A stretch of DNA of 35,242 nucleotides. Origin: CALCKU01 sp964534845 (GTDB taxonomy: Bacteria > Pseudomonadota > Alphaproteobacteria > Caulobacterales > Maricaulaceae). The notes beneath the pieces are model-generated. The model saw nothing but the letters and a program-made list of their open reading frames with translations. It was not told where the DNA came from and did not search any database. Within the stretch, counting starts at the first letter, position 1. The number at the start of each line of letters is the position of its first letter. The stretch spans positions 1 to 35,242 of the forward strand of contig CAZHPV010000023.1 of NCBI GenBank assembly GCA_964534845.1. The letters are read 5' to 3'. Position numbers and translations under genes: made by a program. This document shows positions 8,385 to 17,014 of this stretch, one piece after another.

Positions 8385-8699
8385 ATGGCAACACTAATTG
8401 TATTGTTTAATTTAAAATCTGGCGTGTCCAAAACACGTTATGAGAACTGGGCCAAGACAACTGATTTAAAAATTGTGCGCCGCTTAAAATCAATCGATAG
8501 CTTTGAGGTTTTCGAGAGCTTGGGCTTGCTTGGCAGTGACACCAATCCACCTTATGAATATGTCGAGGTGCTGCAAGTCAATGATATGGCTGTCTTTGGT
8601 AAGGAAACGAGTACCGAAACTATGAAGTCTGTCGCTGAGCAATTTCAAGGCTTTGCGGATAATCCTCTCTTCATGCTAACCAAAAACATTGAGACTTAA
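8385..8699 (+). CDS. REDY-like / HapK family protein
   Basis: A 104-residue protein starting MATLIVLFNLKSGVSKTRYE. The overall pattern (FNLKSGVS near the start, a YENWAKTTDL segment, YEYVEVLQVNDM in the middle and FADNPLFMLT near the end) fits the REDY-like HapK family of small ferredoxin-fold proteins named after a prodigiosin-cluster gene. The biochemical role of the family is not established. The start at 8385 is set by a strong GGAGG at 8374-8378, six bases upstream; ATGs further upstream lack this. It is a single-gene unit between divergent and convergent neighbours. Confidence 0.75.
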   Translation: MATLIVLFNLKSGVSKTRYENWAKTTDLKIVRRLKSIDSFEVFESLGLLGSDTNPPYEYVEVLQVNDMAVFGKETSTETMKSVAEQFQGFADNPLFMLTKNIET

Positions 8700-8707
8700 A
8701 CAAAAAA

Positions 8708-8730
8708 GGCGTTTGGATTATCCAAACGCC
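8708..8730 (-). terminator. Rho-independent terminator of the DUF1838 gene
   Basis: A perfect 10-bp stem (GGCGTTTGGA, loop TTA, TCCAAACGCC) is followed on the minus strand by TTTTTTG (8707-8701). It therefore terminates the minus-strand DUF1838 gene ending at 8755. It may also slow plus-strand transcripts from the HapK-like gene, although a T-run is missing on that side. Confidence 0.85.
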
Positions 8731-8754
8731 GTTGAAGAAGACTGGCTTAAACCC

Positions 8755-9741
8755 TTACAGCTTGCGCGGTTTAGCAGGCGTTTGCTGACGAGCATACCAT
8801 TCAAGACTGGATAACGATGGTCCATAGTCTTCTGTCGGGGCACTTAGGAATTTTGGATCAATGGCTTTTGCGGCATCAATTATATTTTGCGGGACATAAT
8901 CCCAGTGATCCCACGCGCCCATGTCGCAAACATACATGCAGTGACCGGGAGCTTGGTCCATTAACAACCATGGGAACCACGGTGTTTCGCGTACCCATGT
9001 TCCAAAAAATTCAACTGATGTATTATCAGGATCGCCCAGTTGATTACGATCGAGAATGTAACGAAACAATTCTGAAACGCGGGTCATTTCACCGGGGCTT
9101 TCACGCGGCCATTTGTCAGGTTGGAGAGCCGATGGGTAAAAGAGGTGAATATCTGATTCAAGGAGTACGGTATCTCCTTTTTCTTGCCATTTCTTTATCA
9201 TAGGGACACGCGGTGGCTTTACTGTATTAAGCCCGCCATAACTGGGAGGTTCAGGCCAAAACTCTTCGATTGTAAAGTTGAAAGGGTCATTGGCAATTGG
9301 GACTGTACGGACAATCTCACCCGTATAAGGGTTTTCAATTTCTTCCAAAATTTCGCCAGTTTTGAGATCCGTGTAAAAACCGACTTCACGAAGGAGTTTT
9401 CTATAGGCCCCGTTTTCCCAAGGTATAAGCCGTGTGACTGAAAATCCTTCAAAACCACAAATTTCAATGTTCTTTTTTCCTGGAACAACGCCCATGGCTT
9501 TGCCTTTATACCAGCCAATTTTTTCTTTAGAAAAATCTGTATTGCCATGAATGCGGGCCAGTGCATCTCGGTTCCATTTTGGATTTTTGTAATCCAAGAC
9601 TAATGGCTTTTTTGTTGAACCAGTTTTCGTCGATGATTCTGTTCCGGTCGATTGACTACAAGAGGCCACGCTTGCTGCCGAAAGGGCTGCTACACCAGTG
9701 AGTGCTTGGCGTCGGCTTAGAGGTTTATTCTCAATCGTCAT
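8755..9741 (-). CDS. DUF1838 family protein with Tat signal and lipobox
   Basis: A 328-residue protein of the DUF1838 family. The N-terminus carries a twin-arginine signal (SRRQALTG, residues 9-16), a hydrophobic stretch and a VASC lipobox at Cys28, so it is probably a Tat-exported lipoprotein. The family core is visible as REVGFYTDLKTGEILEEIENP with the following YTGEIVRTVPIANDPF, and later SALQPDKWPRESPGE before a C-terminal WDHWDYVP region. DUF1838 has no established activity. A second, diverged member lies at 30216-31232. The ATG has AAGGA eight bases upstream. It diverges from the large plus-strand operon, sharing a 215-bp promoter region. Confidence 0.82.
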   Translation of the reverse strand: MTIENKPLSRRQALTGVAALSAASVASCSQSTGTESSTKTGSTKKPLVLDYKNPKWNRDALARIHGNTDFSKEKIGWYKGKAMGVVPGKKNIEICGFEGFSVTRLIPWENGAYRKLLREVGFYTDLKTGEILEEIENPYTGEIVRTVPIANDPFNFTIEEFWPEPPSYGGLNTVKPPRVPMIKKWQEKGDTVLLESDIHLFYPSALQPDKWPRESPGEMTRVSELFRYILDRNQLGDPDNTSVEFFGTWVRETPWFPWLLMDQAPGHCMYVCDMGAWDHWDYVPQNIIDAAKAIDPKFLSAPTEDYGPSLSSLEWYARQQTPAKPRKL

Positions 9742-9956
9742 TTTGAATTCCTTTATTCGCTTTTATATTTAAAAGAGTACTAAGCACAAATAGACGGGTT
9801 TTGTGGCTCTTTGCGTCTTTAGTCGATAGGCGATTATCGTTTATTTCCCGCGATATTTTCTAGGGTCTTTTATATATTGTCTTTCAATATAAGAGGAGAC
9901 TCAAGCTGTGTACTTGGCATGCTGTCTCTTAAAGTACAGTGTTAAAGGAGAGTGTT
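9742..9956. promoter_or_regulatory. Divergent promoter region of DUF1838 gene and large operon
   Basis: This 215-bp gap must hold promoters for both directions. Two short dyads are seen: CGATA (9824-9828) with TATCG (9835-9839), and TATATTG (9874-9880) with CAATATA (9886-9892). Either could be an operator. Both are short and AT-rich enough to occur by chance. Confidence 0.35.
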
Positions 9957-10445
9957 TTGAACCTCGTAAAACAAAGAATGCCGCAGCATGGTGGGTCCGA
10001 GGGTGTCTGGGAAGGCCTATATATTTATCAAGACGTAGAGGGCAATGAGCTTGGTCGCCATCGGTCACGCCTTACCCACATTTTCCCGGATGACAAGCCA
10101 ATGGAATATCATCAGCGAAACCAATATACATGGGATGATGGCAAAACAGAAGATTTTCGCTTTCACTTTGTGATGAATGAAGACAATGAAATGCATTTTG
10201 AAAATGAACGCTCAAAAGGCGCAGTGTGGGAAGAAAAAAAACGAATTGGCGACCTGTCAAATATACGTGTTTCTTGGCATCGTAAAGAGATTGAGGGCTA
10301 TGCACCTTATGATGTCCCGTCTGCGACTATCCATGAATTGATTGAGATGGATAAAGATTACAAGCACCGCGGTCGTGTCTGGCAGTGGTATGTCGACGGC
10401 GAATTAATTGGCCGTACGATCATAAAAGAACACCGCGTCGCGTAA
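9957..10445 (+). CDS. DUF3598-like (lipocalin-like) protein
   Basis: A protein of about 162 residues. The pattern GVWEGLYIYQDVEGNEL...HRSRL near the start, then YHQRNQYTWDDGKTEDFRF, then a VWQWYVDGELIGRTIIKEHR end, resembles the DUF3598 lipocalin-like domain, a small beta-barrel family without firm function. It has no signal peptide, so is likely cytoplasmic. I place the start at TTG 9957 because AAGGAG at 9945-9950 lies six bases ahead. A GTG at 9939 would overlap that ribosome site, and an ATG eight codons in (MPQHGG) is also possible. It is the first gene of a tight eight-gene operon and might bind or process a hydrophobic intermediate; that is inference. Confidence 0.65.
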   Translation: MNLVKQRMPQHGGSEGVWEGLYIYQDVEGNELGRHRSRLTHIFPDDKPMEYHQRNQYTWDDGKTEDFRFHFVMNEDNEMHFENERSKGAVWEEKKRIGDLSNIRVSWHRKEIEGYAPYDVPSATIHELIEMDKDYKHRGRVWQWYVDGELIGRTIIKEHRVA

Positions 10446-10461
10446 GTTAGGCTGTAACCGA

Positions 10462-11652
10462 ATGAGCATAAAGACGAAACCGCAATATAGTGACGTCCCG
10501 CCCCCTATCACTGAAGCGACACGCCACGGCGTATATCCTGATATGGCGCATGATGAGCGCGCGCGGTTCAACTTTGAGGCTTGTCTTTACAAGACGATTG
10601 CGAAGGAAATCTCCCCCGGTAATGCGCTTGCTTATCAAAAGCGGGTCTTGCCAGCGTTTGAAATAAAGCATGGCCGCAAACCTGAAACACGCCATGAGGT
10701 GCGCAAGGCGATGAATGCAGACCCCTTACATAATTTCTGGGGTGCCCTTCGCCGCAATACAATGGAAATGCGTCAGGTGAACGGTCAGCATGTCACGCTG
10801 CGTCAACTTGATAGTCTTGCCCAAAAGGCTGAAGCGATTAATGCAGGGTCGAAACGTCTTATGCTTGACCCGTCCATAGAGGTGCCTGCTTATGTGAAGG
10901 CTGTCGATCATCATTGTATGCCCGGAAGTTATTACCGCGAGTTAGTCGAAGGGGATGTCTCGCCAGCCGCAAATTATGATGCAGGGTTTTTTATCACAAC
11001 GGGCGGCACGATTGGTGGTCTATGTGATGGAGCAGGTAAATCAGTCGCACAGTGGCTTAAAGAGCAAGACGCGAATTTTAAGCCCAAGCGTATTCTTGAT
11101 ATTGGATGTGCGCTTGGAAATAGCCTTTTGCCTATCGCACAGGCTTTCCCCGAAGCCGAGATCACGGCGATAGATATTTCTGCACCAATGCTACGCTATG
11201 GCCATGCGCGGGCAAGCTCACTGGGCGTGGAAAATATAACCTTTATGCAAATGTCAGGCGAAGATTTGTCAGCGTTTAATGATGGCCGGTTTGATTTTGT
11301 TATGTCGTCGATTTTTCTGCATGAATTATCTATCAAATCATTGCCAAAAATTATGGGTGAGGCGTATCGCGTCTTAACAACTGGCGGAGCCATGCTGCAT
11401 CTTGAGCAGCCACAATATACCGAAGATATGCCGATATATGAGCAATTTATTCGGGATTGGGATTCGTATAATAATAACGAACCGTTTTGGTCGGCCATGC
11501 ACGAAATTGATCTTGAGCATCTTTTGCAAGAGTTAGGTTTTGCGAAGGATAATATTTCACATGCGGCTTTACGCGCAGATGATTTCGATATGAAAAATGA
11601 AGACCACGGACGTGCGCCTGCTTGGCATGCCTATGTGGCGCGGAAAGCTTAA
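10462..11652 (+). CDS. SAM-dependent methyltransferase with extra N-terminal domain (copy 1)
   Basis: A 396-residue protein in two parts. Residues ~205-396 are a class I SAM methyltransferase: motif I ILDIGCALGN (211-220), the acidic end of strand 2 at AIDIS (~236-240), and a GRFDFVMSSIFLHEL segment (motif IV region) followed by YRVLTTGGAML. Residues 1-200 form a mostly helical domain I do not recognise, with a VDHHCMPGSYY motif at about 148-158. A paralogue with the same architecture lies at 18794-20008; the two share HCMPG-x-Y and a (Y)NNEPFW block near the C-terminus. The substrate is unknown. It sits 16 bases after the DUF3598-like gene, and its small partner starts one base after its stop codon. 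Confidence 0.88.
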   Translation: MSIKTKPQYSDVPPPITEATRHGVYPDMAHDERARFNFEACLYKTIAKEISPGNALAYQKRVLPAFEIKHGRKPETRHEVRKAMNADPLHNFWGALRRNTMEMRQVNGQHVTLRQLDSLAQKAEAINAGSKRLMLDPSIEVPAYVKAVDHHCMPGSYYRELVEGDVSPAANYDAGFFITTGGTIGGLCDGAGKSVAQWLKEQDANFKPKRILDIGCALGNSLLPIAQAFPEAEITAIDISAPMLRYGHARASSLGVENITFMQMSGEDLSAFNDGRFDFVMSSIFLHELSIKSLPKIMGEAYRVLTTGGAMLHLEQPQYTEDMPIYEQFIRDWDSYNNNEPFWSAMHEIDLEHLLQELGFAKDNISHAALRADDFDMKNEDHGRAPAWHAYVARKA

Positions 11653-11653
11653 A

Positions 11654-12013
11654 ATGCTCTCACCTTCTGATATTCAAAGCCTGGCCCTGAAAAAAGCGAA
11701 GGGGAAGCGGCCCAAATATTTGGATGAAAATGCGAACGATCATTTACTCTCTATGATAATGGTCTTGGCGGAAGAGCTTGCTGTATCGAGGGAGCGCGCC
11801 GATACGTTAGAGCGCCTTCTTGAGGCGCACGGTATGGTATCACGGGATGAAATAGAGCGCTTTATTCCAAGCGATGATGTCGGAACCGAGCGTCAGGTTA
11901 AGCACTCGGAATTTATCTCGAGATTGCTACGCTCCCTTCGCCATGAGGTGGATGCCCTCTCAGGCGATAATCAGTCGACAGAAGAAATCATCGACTTTTT
12001 GAAAAACAACTAG
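11654..12013 (+). CDS. Small helical partner protein (copy 1)
   Basis: A 119-residue, charged, mostly helical protein of no recognised family. The start at 11654 follows the methyltransferase stop by one base and has GGAAAG at 11641-11647 (approximately) as a ribosome site. It shares with the 113-residue protein at 20045-20386 the sequence GKRPK near residue 17, a DHL motif, an (E/Q)E(L/V)AV-x-R-x-R helix and a DEIE-x-F motif, with similar spacing. Both follow a methyltransferase of the same type. The heptad-like central helix suggests a coiled coil. It could be a subunit or regulator of the methyltransferase; that is inferred only from context. Confidence 0.75.
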   Translation: MLSPSDIQSLALKKAKGKRPKYLDENANDHLLSMIMVLAEELAVSRERADTLERLLEAHGMVSRDEIERFIPSDDVGTERQVKHSEFISRLLRSLRHEVDALSGDNQSTEEIIDFLKNN

Positions 12014-12022
12014 GTTTATTCG

Positions 12023-13438
12023 ATGGCAGACAATGATGCTTTGGTGCCTGATGAACTGGGTTCGAGAACAAGACATGTTGAAACAAGTCTGGCTCTCGTC
12101 GATTTTGTCCTTGAAACCAGTTTTAAAAATCTCTCAGAGGACGCGATAAAATATCTCAAAATATTCATAATGGATACTCTGGCTGTGGGTGTTGCCGGTC
12201 GCTGCTCGGCCGGGTCCGATATATTACTCAAAGCCGTAGAAACGTGGGGACAAGGAGACCAAGCTCGGGTCATCGGTATGCCGGGAATGCGAGCGCCCGC
12301 ACCGACTGCTGCTTTTCTGAATGGCTACAATATTCATGCGCTCGAATGGGACGGGCTTCATGAATATTCAGTCGTGATAGCCCTATGTGTCCCAATGGCT
12401 GCAATGATGGCAGAGGCCGAACAGCACCCGTTGTCGGGAAAAGATTTCCTAACGGCGTTTTGTGTGGCTGTTGAAGTTGCTGTGACGCTTGGCGGGGCTT
12501 CTGAAACGGCTCCAAGGTTTTTCAGGCCTGCTGTTGCAGGTTTAATGGGTGCGGCTATGGGCATAGCCAAGATGAGGGGGTATTCGCGCGAGCAAACCCT
12601 ACAAGTCTTAGGTTTGGCCTATTCGCAGGCTTCGGGAACTATGCAAGCCCATTGGGAGGGCGTGATGATGCTGGCCATGCAAGTCGGCGTGTCGGCGCGC
12701 GCGGCTATCTGTGCTGCGGATATGGCCGCCGCAGGCGCGCAAGCCCCAGTTGATGTTTTGTTGGGTAAGTTTGGGTTTTTTACACTAGTAGAGACGGCTG
12801 ACAATATCGACGCTTCTCTTGCCGCGATGGGCGGGTCTGATGGGAACGTTTGGAAAATCACAGAGACCGCACATAAGCCCTTTCCCGCGGGACGTGCCAC
12901 GCAATCTGTTTTGACAATGTTTAACGAAATTTTTTCCAAGCATGATATTGACGTCAATGAAATTGAAGAGATTAAGGTCGAGGTTCCGCCTCTGATTATG
13001 CTTTTGGTTGGACGTCCACTGACGGAGAGTATGACTTCATCCTATGCACGGCTTTGCATGAAATATGTCGGGCCAATGTGGCTTTTGAACGGCAAAATTG
13101 ACCCGAGGCTTTATCCTGAGGGTGAGGGGGCAAGTGATGAGATTAAAGAGTTGGGCGAACGGTTTGATATTGTCTTGAATGATATCACGGACCCGAATGC
13201 TTTGGGTCCGCAGTCTTGTACAATTAAGATGCAGTCCGGTCATGAATACTCTGCTTTTTGCGATATTCCTTACGGCTCTCCGGGTAACCGCATGAATAAA
13301 ACCGCTCGGGAAGAAAAAGTGCGAATGTGCTTTGATGTCGGGGGCAGGGACGCTGACCCACAAGCCCTAATTGATGGGGTAGAAAGTATTGAAGACATGA
13401 AAGATGTTCGCGTGCTGTTTTCAACTGTATGTGATTAA
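12023..13438 (+). CDS. MmgE/PrpD family protein
   Basis: A 471-residue member of the MmgE/PrpD family, which includes 2-methylcitrate dehydratase and cis-aconitate decarboxylase. The N-terminal helical domain shows IMDTLAVGVAGR and a FLNGYNIHALEWDGLHE block. The usual family motif there is close to H-x-x-D-x-D-D; here the acids are replaced by Glu, Trp and Asp-Gly (residues 105-113), so the dehydration substrate probably differs from methylcitrate. KPFPAGRATQSVL later in the sequence matches the conserved KPYP region. It lies nine bases after the small helical protein within the operon. I predict a cytoplasmic lyase acting on a carboxylated intermediate, of unknown identity. Confidence 0.88.
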   Translation: MADNDALVPDELGSRTRHVETSLALVDFVLETSFKNLSEDAIKYLKIFIMDTLAVGVAGRCSAGSDILLKAVETWGQGDQARVIGMPGMRAPAPTAAFLNGYNIHALEWDGLHEYSVVIALCVPMAAMMAEAEQHPLSGKDFLTAFCVAVEVAVTLGGASETAPRFFRPAVAGLMGAAMGIAKMRGYSREQTLQVLGLAYSQASGTMQAHWEGVMMLAMQVGVSARAAICAADMAAAGAQAPVDVLLGKFGFFTLVETADNIDASLAAMGGSDGNVWKITETAHKPFPAGRATQSVLTMFNEIFSKHDIDVNEIEEIKVEVPPLIMLLVGRPLTESMTSSYARLCMKYVGPMWLLNGKIDPRLYPEGEGASDEIKELGERFDIVLNDITDPNALGPQSCTIKMQSGHEYSAFCDIPYGSPGNRMNKTAREEKVRMCFDVGGRDADPQALIDGVESIEDMKDVRVLFSTVCD

Positions 13439-13450
13439 GAGGGAAGCAAA

Positions 13451-13861
13451 ATGGCCTTAACAAGAGAGCAGCTTATTGAGATGGCAGTCGATAAATATTT
13501 TATCGGCGCTAATAAGAATGATGCCGAGGAAATGTGCAGCGTATTGTCCAAAGACTCCGTTATGCGGTTTACGTCTGCTAAATATATTTATCAGGGCTAT
13601 GATTCAATTTTGATCCATCTCAAGGAATTTACATCCACTTTCAAAGTTATTAATTTTCATGATTTTGTTAATGTCGTTGATGTTCAAAATCAATCAATTG
13701 CCGTCCGGTTCCAAGTCCATCTTGAAGATTATGACGGAGAAAAGCTCATGATGAGTAATTGTAACTTTTTTCAAGCCAATGAAGCCGGACTTTTTAACGA
13801 CTGCCTGATCTATAATAGCGCGCCTCTGAAAAAGGGGTTTGAGGCTGGCAGCGCAGTCTAG
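13451..13861 (+). CDS. NTF2-like / SnoaL-like protein
   Basis: A 136-residue protein with the layout of the NTF2-like superfamily: an N-terminal helix pair (QLIEMAVDKYFIGANKNDAE), the MCSVLSKDSVMRFTS strand entry, and a C-terminal curved sheet ending with LFNDCLIYNS. Such proteins act as small isomerases, cyclases or dehydratases (SnoaL, ketosteroid isomerase) or only as binding proteins. I cannot identify a sure catalytic residue. GAGGGAAG just before the ATG is a good ribosome site. It follows MmgE/PrpD by 12 bases in the same operon. Confidence 0.72.
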   Translation: MALTREQLIEMAVDKYFIGANKNDAEEMCSVLSKDSVMRFTSAKYIYQGYDSILIHLKEFTSTFKVINFHDFVNVVDVQNQSIAVRFQVHLEDYDGEKLMMSNCNFFQANEAGLFNDCLIYNSAPLKKGFEAGSAV

Positions 13862-13943
13862 TCGTTCGACTGGCGAATAAATTAAATTCACTTTCTGGCT
13901 CGGCGCCTATGCTGACTACATCTTATCCGTTGGTAAAGATAGG

Positions 13944-15215
13944 ATGGGTATGTCAGACATATTAGAGGCGAAGAGCGAATTTTCCGAGAGTTGGAAATTA
14001 ATACTGGCATCCTTTATTGGCATGATGGCGGGCCTGACGGCTTTGCCGTTCTATACCTATGGTGTGTTCGCGATACCGCTTGAAACGGAGTTTGGCTGGA
14101 CGCGTGCGCAGACGCAAACGGCGCTTTTATTTCAAACAATTGGCGTTCTGGCTATCTTGCCGATTTTAGGTTGGGCTTGTGATCGCTACGGTGCACGTAA
14201 AATTGCGCTCGGTTCCATGGCCCTCTTTGCCATTGGCTTTGCTATGATGGCGCTCAATTCCGGAAATATTTTCCAATATTACGCCACGGCTCTTGGCTTT
14301 GGTGTCGCCGGAGCTGGCACATTGCCTATTACGTGGACACGGGCAATCAATGCGGCTTTTGAGAAAAACCGAGGATTAGCCCTTGGTCTCGCTCTTATGG
14401 GTACAGGCATGACAGGATTTATTGCACCTAGCATTGCATCATGGGGTATTGAAAATTATGGCTGGCGTAATGCTTATATTTTGCTTGCGGCGATACCGGC
14501 CTTAATTGGATTTCCCGTCGTCTACATCTTTTTCAAAGAAAAGGTCGTCTTGCTCAAAGATAAGCTTGCGGTGAACGCAAATTTAACGGGCGCGAGTTTT
14601 GATGCGGCCTTAAAGGACTTCCGGTTCTGGTTAATCGCTATTGGCTTCTTGATTATATCATTTGGTATTGGGGGGTCTATTCAAAACCTTTTCCCCTTGT
14701 TTATCGATGCAGGGTATTCGCCCCCTCAAGCCGCATCATTTTTGGGGGTTATTGGCTTGTCTGTTATTGTTGGGCGCATAAGCACAGGGTTTTTTCTCGA
14801 CCGTTTTTGGGGGCCGGGGGTGGCCGCTGCTCTAATGGCTCTGCCCGCAATTTCGTGTTTAATACTGTCTTCTGGTAACCCGACAGTTTTCATGGCTTAT
14901 TTTGCAACCATTCTTATTGGTTTTGCAGCCGGGGCAGAATTCGATATAATTGCCTATCTTGCCTCGCGTTATTTTGGCCTTAAAAACTATAGCAAAATCT
15001 ACAGCCTTTTATATGCGGCTTTCGCTATTGGGGCGGCTCTGGCTCCGGGTATTTTTGGCTTGGCTTACGACACATTCGGGAATTATGAGAGGGTGTTTCT
15101 GGTCAGTGCCGGACTTTTTCTGGCTGGCAGTTTAATACTGCTGCCTTTAGGCAAATATCCGAACTTTGATCTCCCTGAGCAGGGCGAATTGACTGTAAGT
15201 AACCGCGCAGTTTAA
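13944..15215 (+). CDS. MFS transporter, monocarboxylate-type
   Basis: A 423-residue inner-membrane carrier with about 12 hydrophobic segments. The first helix has ASFIGMMAGLTALPFYTYGV and the cytoplasmic loop holds the MFS motif GWACDRYGARK, repeated in weaker form in the second half (GRISTGFFLDRF). The pattern resembles the oxalate:formate antiporter / monocarboxylate porter group, so an organic acid or similar anionic molecule is a reasonable guess. The ATG at 13944 has AAAGATAGG upstream; ATG 13950 is an alternative. An 82-base gap separates it from the NTF2-like gene, and the VOC gene starts directly after its stop, so it probably shares the operon. Confidence 0.88.
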   Translation: MGMSDILEAKSEFSESWKLILASFIGMMAGLTALPFYTYGVFAIPLETEFGWTRAQTQTALLFQTIGVLAILPILGWACDRYGARKIALGSMALFAIGFAMMALNSGNIFQYYATALGFGVAGAGTLPITWTRAINAAFEKNRGLALGLALMGTGMTGFIAPSIASWGIENYGWRNAYILLAAIPALIGFPVVYIFFKEKVVLLKDKLAVNANLTGASFDAALKDFRFWLIAIGFLIISFGIGGSIQNLFPLFIDAGYSPPQAASFLGVIGLSVIVGRISTGFFLDRFWGPGVAAALMALPAISCLILSSGNPTVFMAYFATILIGFAAGAEFDIIAYLASRYFGLKNYSKIYSLLYAAFAIGAALAPGIFGLAYDTFGNYERVFLVSAGLFLAGSLILLPLGKYPNFDLPEQGELTVSNRAV

Positions 15216-15216
15216 A

Positions 15217-16143
15217 ATGAAATTTGGCTTTGATGAAAACCACATCCTGAATAAGCCCCGCCGCCCCGTTATGGCGACGATTGCGACAGCGCGTTTTGAT
15301 GATACGCTTGCGGCCTATCAAGAGGTGCTGGGATATGAGCTGGTGGAAAAGGGCCAGCTTTGCGGTGTGATGGCTGCCCATTGGGGAGTGCCAAGGCTAA
15401 CAGGCGCACGTCTGGCCTTATTGCGCCCACAGAGCGGCGCGCCAGTTTTTTTTCGCTTTGTTGAAGTCGCCAATGCCAAAGGGTCTATACCCGCCTGTGG
15501 CTGGTTTGCGCTCGAGATTTGCGTCAAGGATGTCGAGGCACTATATAAACGCTTGGTCAAAAGCGATGTTTTCACGCCTTTTGCGCCGCCAACGCCTCTG
15601 GCGTTTACGGACCGTGTCTATCCGATGCAATGCACGGGCCCTGAGGGAGAAATTTTATACCTCAATGAAGTGCGTGGCAGCTTGCCTGATATTGACCTGC
15701 CGATCGCAAACTCAGATGTCGATCATCTTTTTATAGCCATTTTAAGCGCGGCAGATATGGAACAAACAAATGAGTTTTACTGCGCCGCACTTGATATGCG
15801 TGTTAATGAGCGACACGAGATTGCCTATAAAACAATCAATCGTGTGCACGGGCTACCGTTGGAAACGCGGCATTCATTATCAACCCTGGGTGGCCCTCGC
15901 CATGTTGGTCTTGAAATAGATCAATATCCGGGCCTGGCTAATCCGCCAAGGCCTATGACCGAAGACAGCATAACCAAGGGAATTTTTATGGTGTCCTTTG
16001 TGTCAATGGGAGCTCAAAATGTTCCAGAGAAGCATGTTGCTTCAACTGAAATTTTTGCCCAAGCGCCTTATAACGGCGCGAAAAGCGTTATCATGATCGG
16101 CCCAGCTGGTGAGCGGGCCGAACTTATTGATCTGTCTCCTTGA
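15217..16143 (+). CDS. VOC family protein with two glyoxalase-like domains
   Basis: A 308-residue protein with two vicinal-oxygen-chelate-like halves. The first half (about residues 15-145) has the typical FDDTLAAYQEVLGYELVEKG opening. The second (about 165-300) has DVDHLFIAILSAADMEQT leading to the FYCAALDM segment. Members include glyoxalases, extradiol dioxygenases and epimerases that bind a divalent metal through His/Glu; in the second half His169 and the GPRHVGLEID histidine are candidates. The start lies one base after the MFS stop codon, with no clear ribosome site of its own, which suggests translational coupling. Substrate unknown. Confidence 0.8.
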   Translation: MKFGFDENHILNKPRRPVMATIATARFDDTLAAYQEVLGYELVEKGQLCGVMAAHWGVPRLTGARLALLRPQSGAPVFFRFVEVANAKGSIPACGWFALEICVKDVEALYKRLVKSDVFTPFAPPTPLAFTDRVYPMQCTGPEGEILYLNEVRGSLPDIDLPIANSDVDHLFIAILSAADMEQTNEFYCAALDMRVNERHEIAYKTINRVHGLPLETRHSLSTLGGPRHVGLEIDQYPGLANPPRPMTEDSITKGIFMVSFVSMGAQNVPEKHVASTEIFAQAPYNGAKSVIMIGPAGERAELIDLSP

Positions 16144-16158
16144 GACAGAGTGTTATGA

Positions 16159-17007
16159 ATGGATAAAAGGAATATGGGAAAATTTACAGGAAAGACAGCC
16201 GTCATTACAGGGTCCGGACGGGAGAAGGGGCTAGGGCAAGCCATTGCCACTAAGCTTGCCACTGAGGGCGCTAATATTGTTATATCCGATATTGGCCGTT
16301 CACGTGATAAGGCCACTGAAGATATCCATATTGGCTCGACTGACGCTATGGAGGCTGTAGCTAGCGAGCTACGCAAATTGGGCGTTGATGTTACCACATG
16401 TGTTGCGGATGTGCGCGTTCAGACGGATATGCAGGCGCTCGCCGATCATGCGATAACAGAGCATGGTTCGCTGGATATTTGGGTCAATAATGCAGGTATC
16501 GGATATATAATGAGCCCGATCCTTGATGTCACAGAAGATGACTGGCGGGCTGTGCTGGACGTTAATTTAACAGGGTGCTTCTGGGGACTTCAGGCGGCGG
16601 CGAAAGCTATGATTGCTCAAAAAAATGGTGGCCGGATTATCAATATAGCCAGCCAAGCCGCCAAATCAGGATTCCCTTTCGCGCAAGCCTATTGCGCATC
16701 GAAACACGGCCTTGTTGGCCTCGCGCGTTCGGCCTCTATTGAGCTTGGGCCTGAAAACATCACAGTGAACAATGTGTGTCCGAACCATGTGACGACAGGG
16801 CTGGGCGATTGGCAAAATAAATTCACTTCCGCAGCACTCGGCTTGAGTGAGGAAGACTATCTACAACGCATGCGCGATAGAATTCCTCTGCGCCGTGTGG
16901 GTTTGCCTGAGGATACAGCGAATGCAGTCGCGTTTTTATGTTCAGATGAAGCCAGCTATATTACCGGCGAAAGCCTGAATGTGTCAGGCGGCGAGGAGCC
17001 GCATTAA
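16159..17007 (+). CDS. Short-chain dehydrogenase/reductase
   Basis: A 282-residue classical SDR. The dinucleotide site is TGSGREKGLG (17-26), with two residues more than the standard TG-x3-G-x-G, and ends with ISDIGRS, suggesting NAD(H). NNAGIG lies at 110-115. The catalytic Ser165 (NIASQA), Tyr178 and Lys182 (YCASK) are all present. It would oxidise an alcohol or reduce a ketone. The start MDKRN at 16159 is chosen; ATG 16174 with AAAAGG upstream is a close alternative. It is the last gene of the eight-gene operon and converges with the aldehyde dehydrogenase, leaving only seven bases between them. Confidence 0.92.
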   Translation: MDKRNMGKFTGKTAVITGSGREKGLGQAIATKLATEGANIVISDIGRSRDKATEDIHIGSTDAMEAVASELRKLGVDVTTCVADVRVQTDMQALADHAITEHGSLDIWVNNAGIGYIMSPILDVTEDDWRAVLDVNLTGCFWGLQAAAKAMIAQKNGGRIINIASQAAKSGFPFAQAYCASKHGLVGLARSASIELGPENITVNNVCPNHVTTGLGDWQNKFTSAALGLSEEDYLQRMRDRIPLRRVGLPEDTANAVAFLCSDEASYITGESLNVSGGEEPH

Positions 17008-17014
17008 TTGCGGT

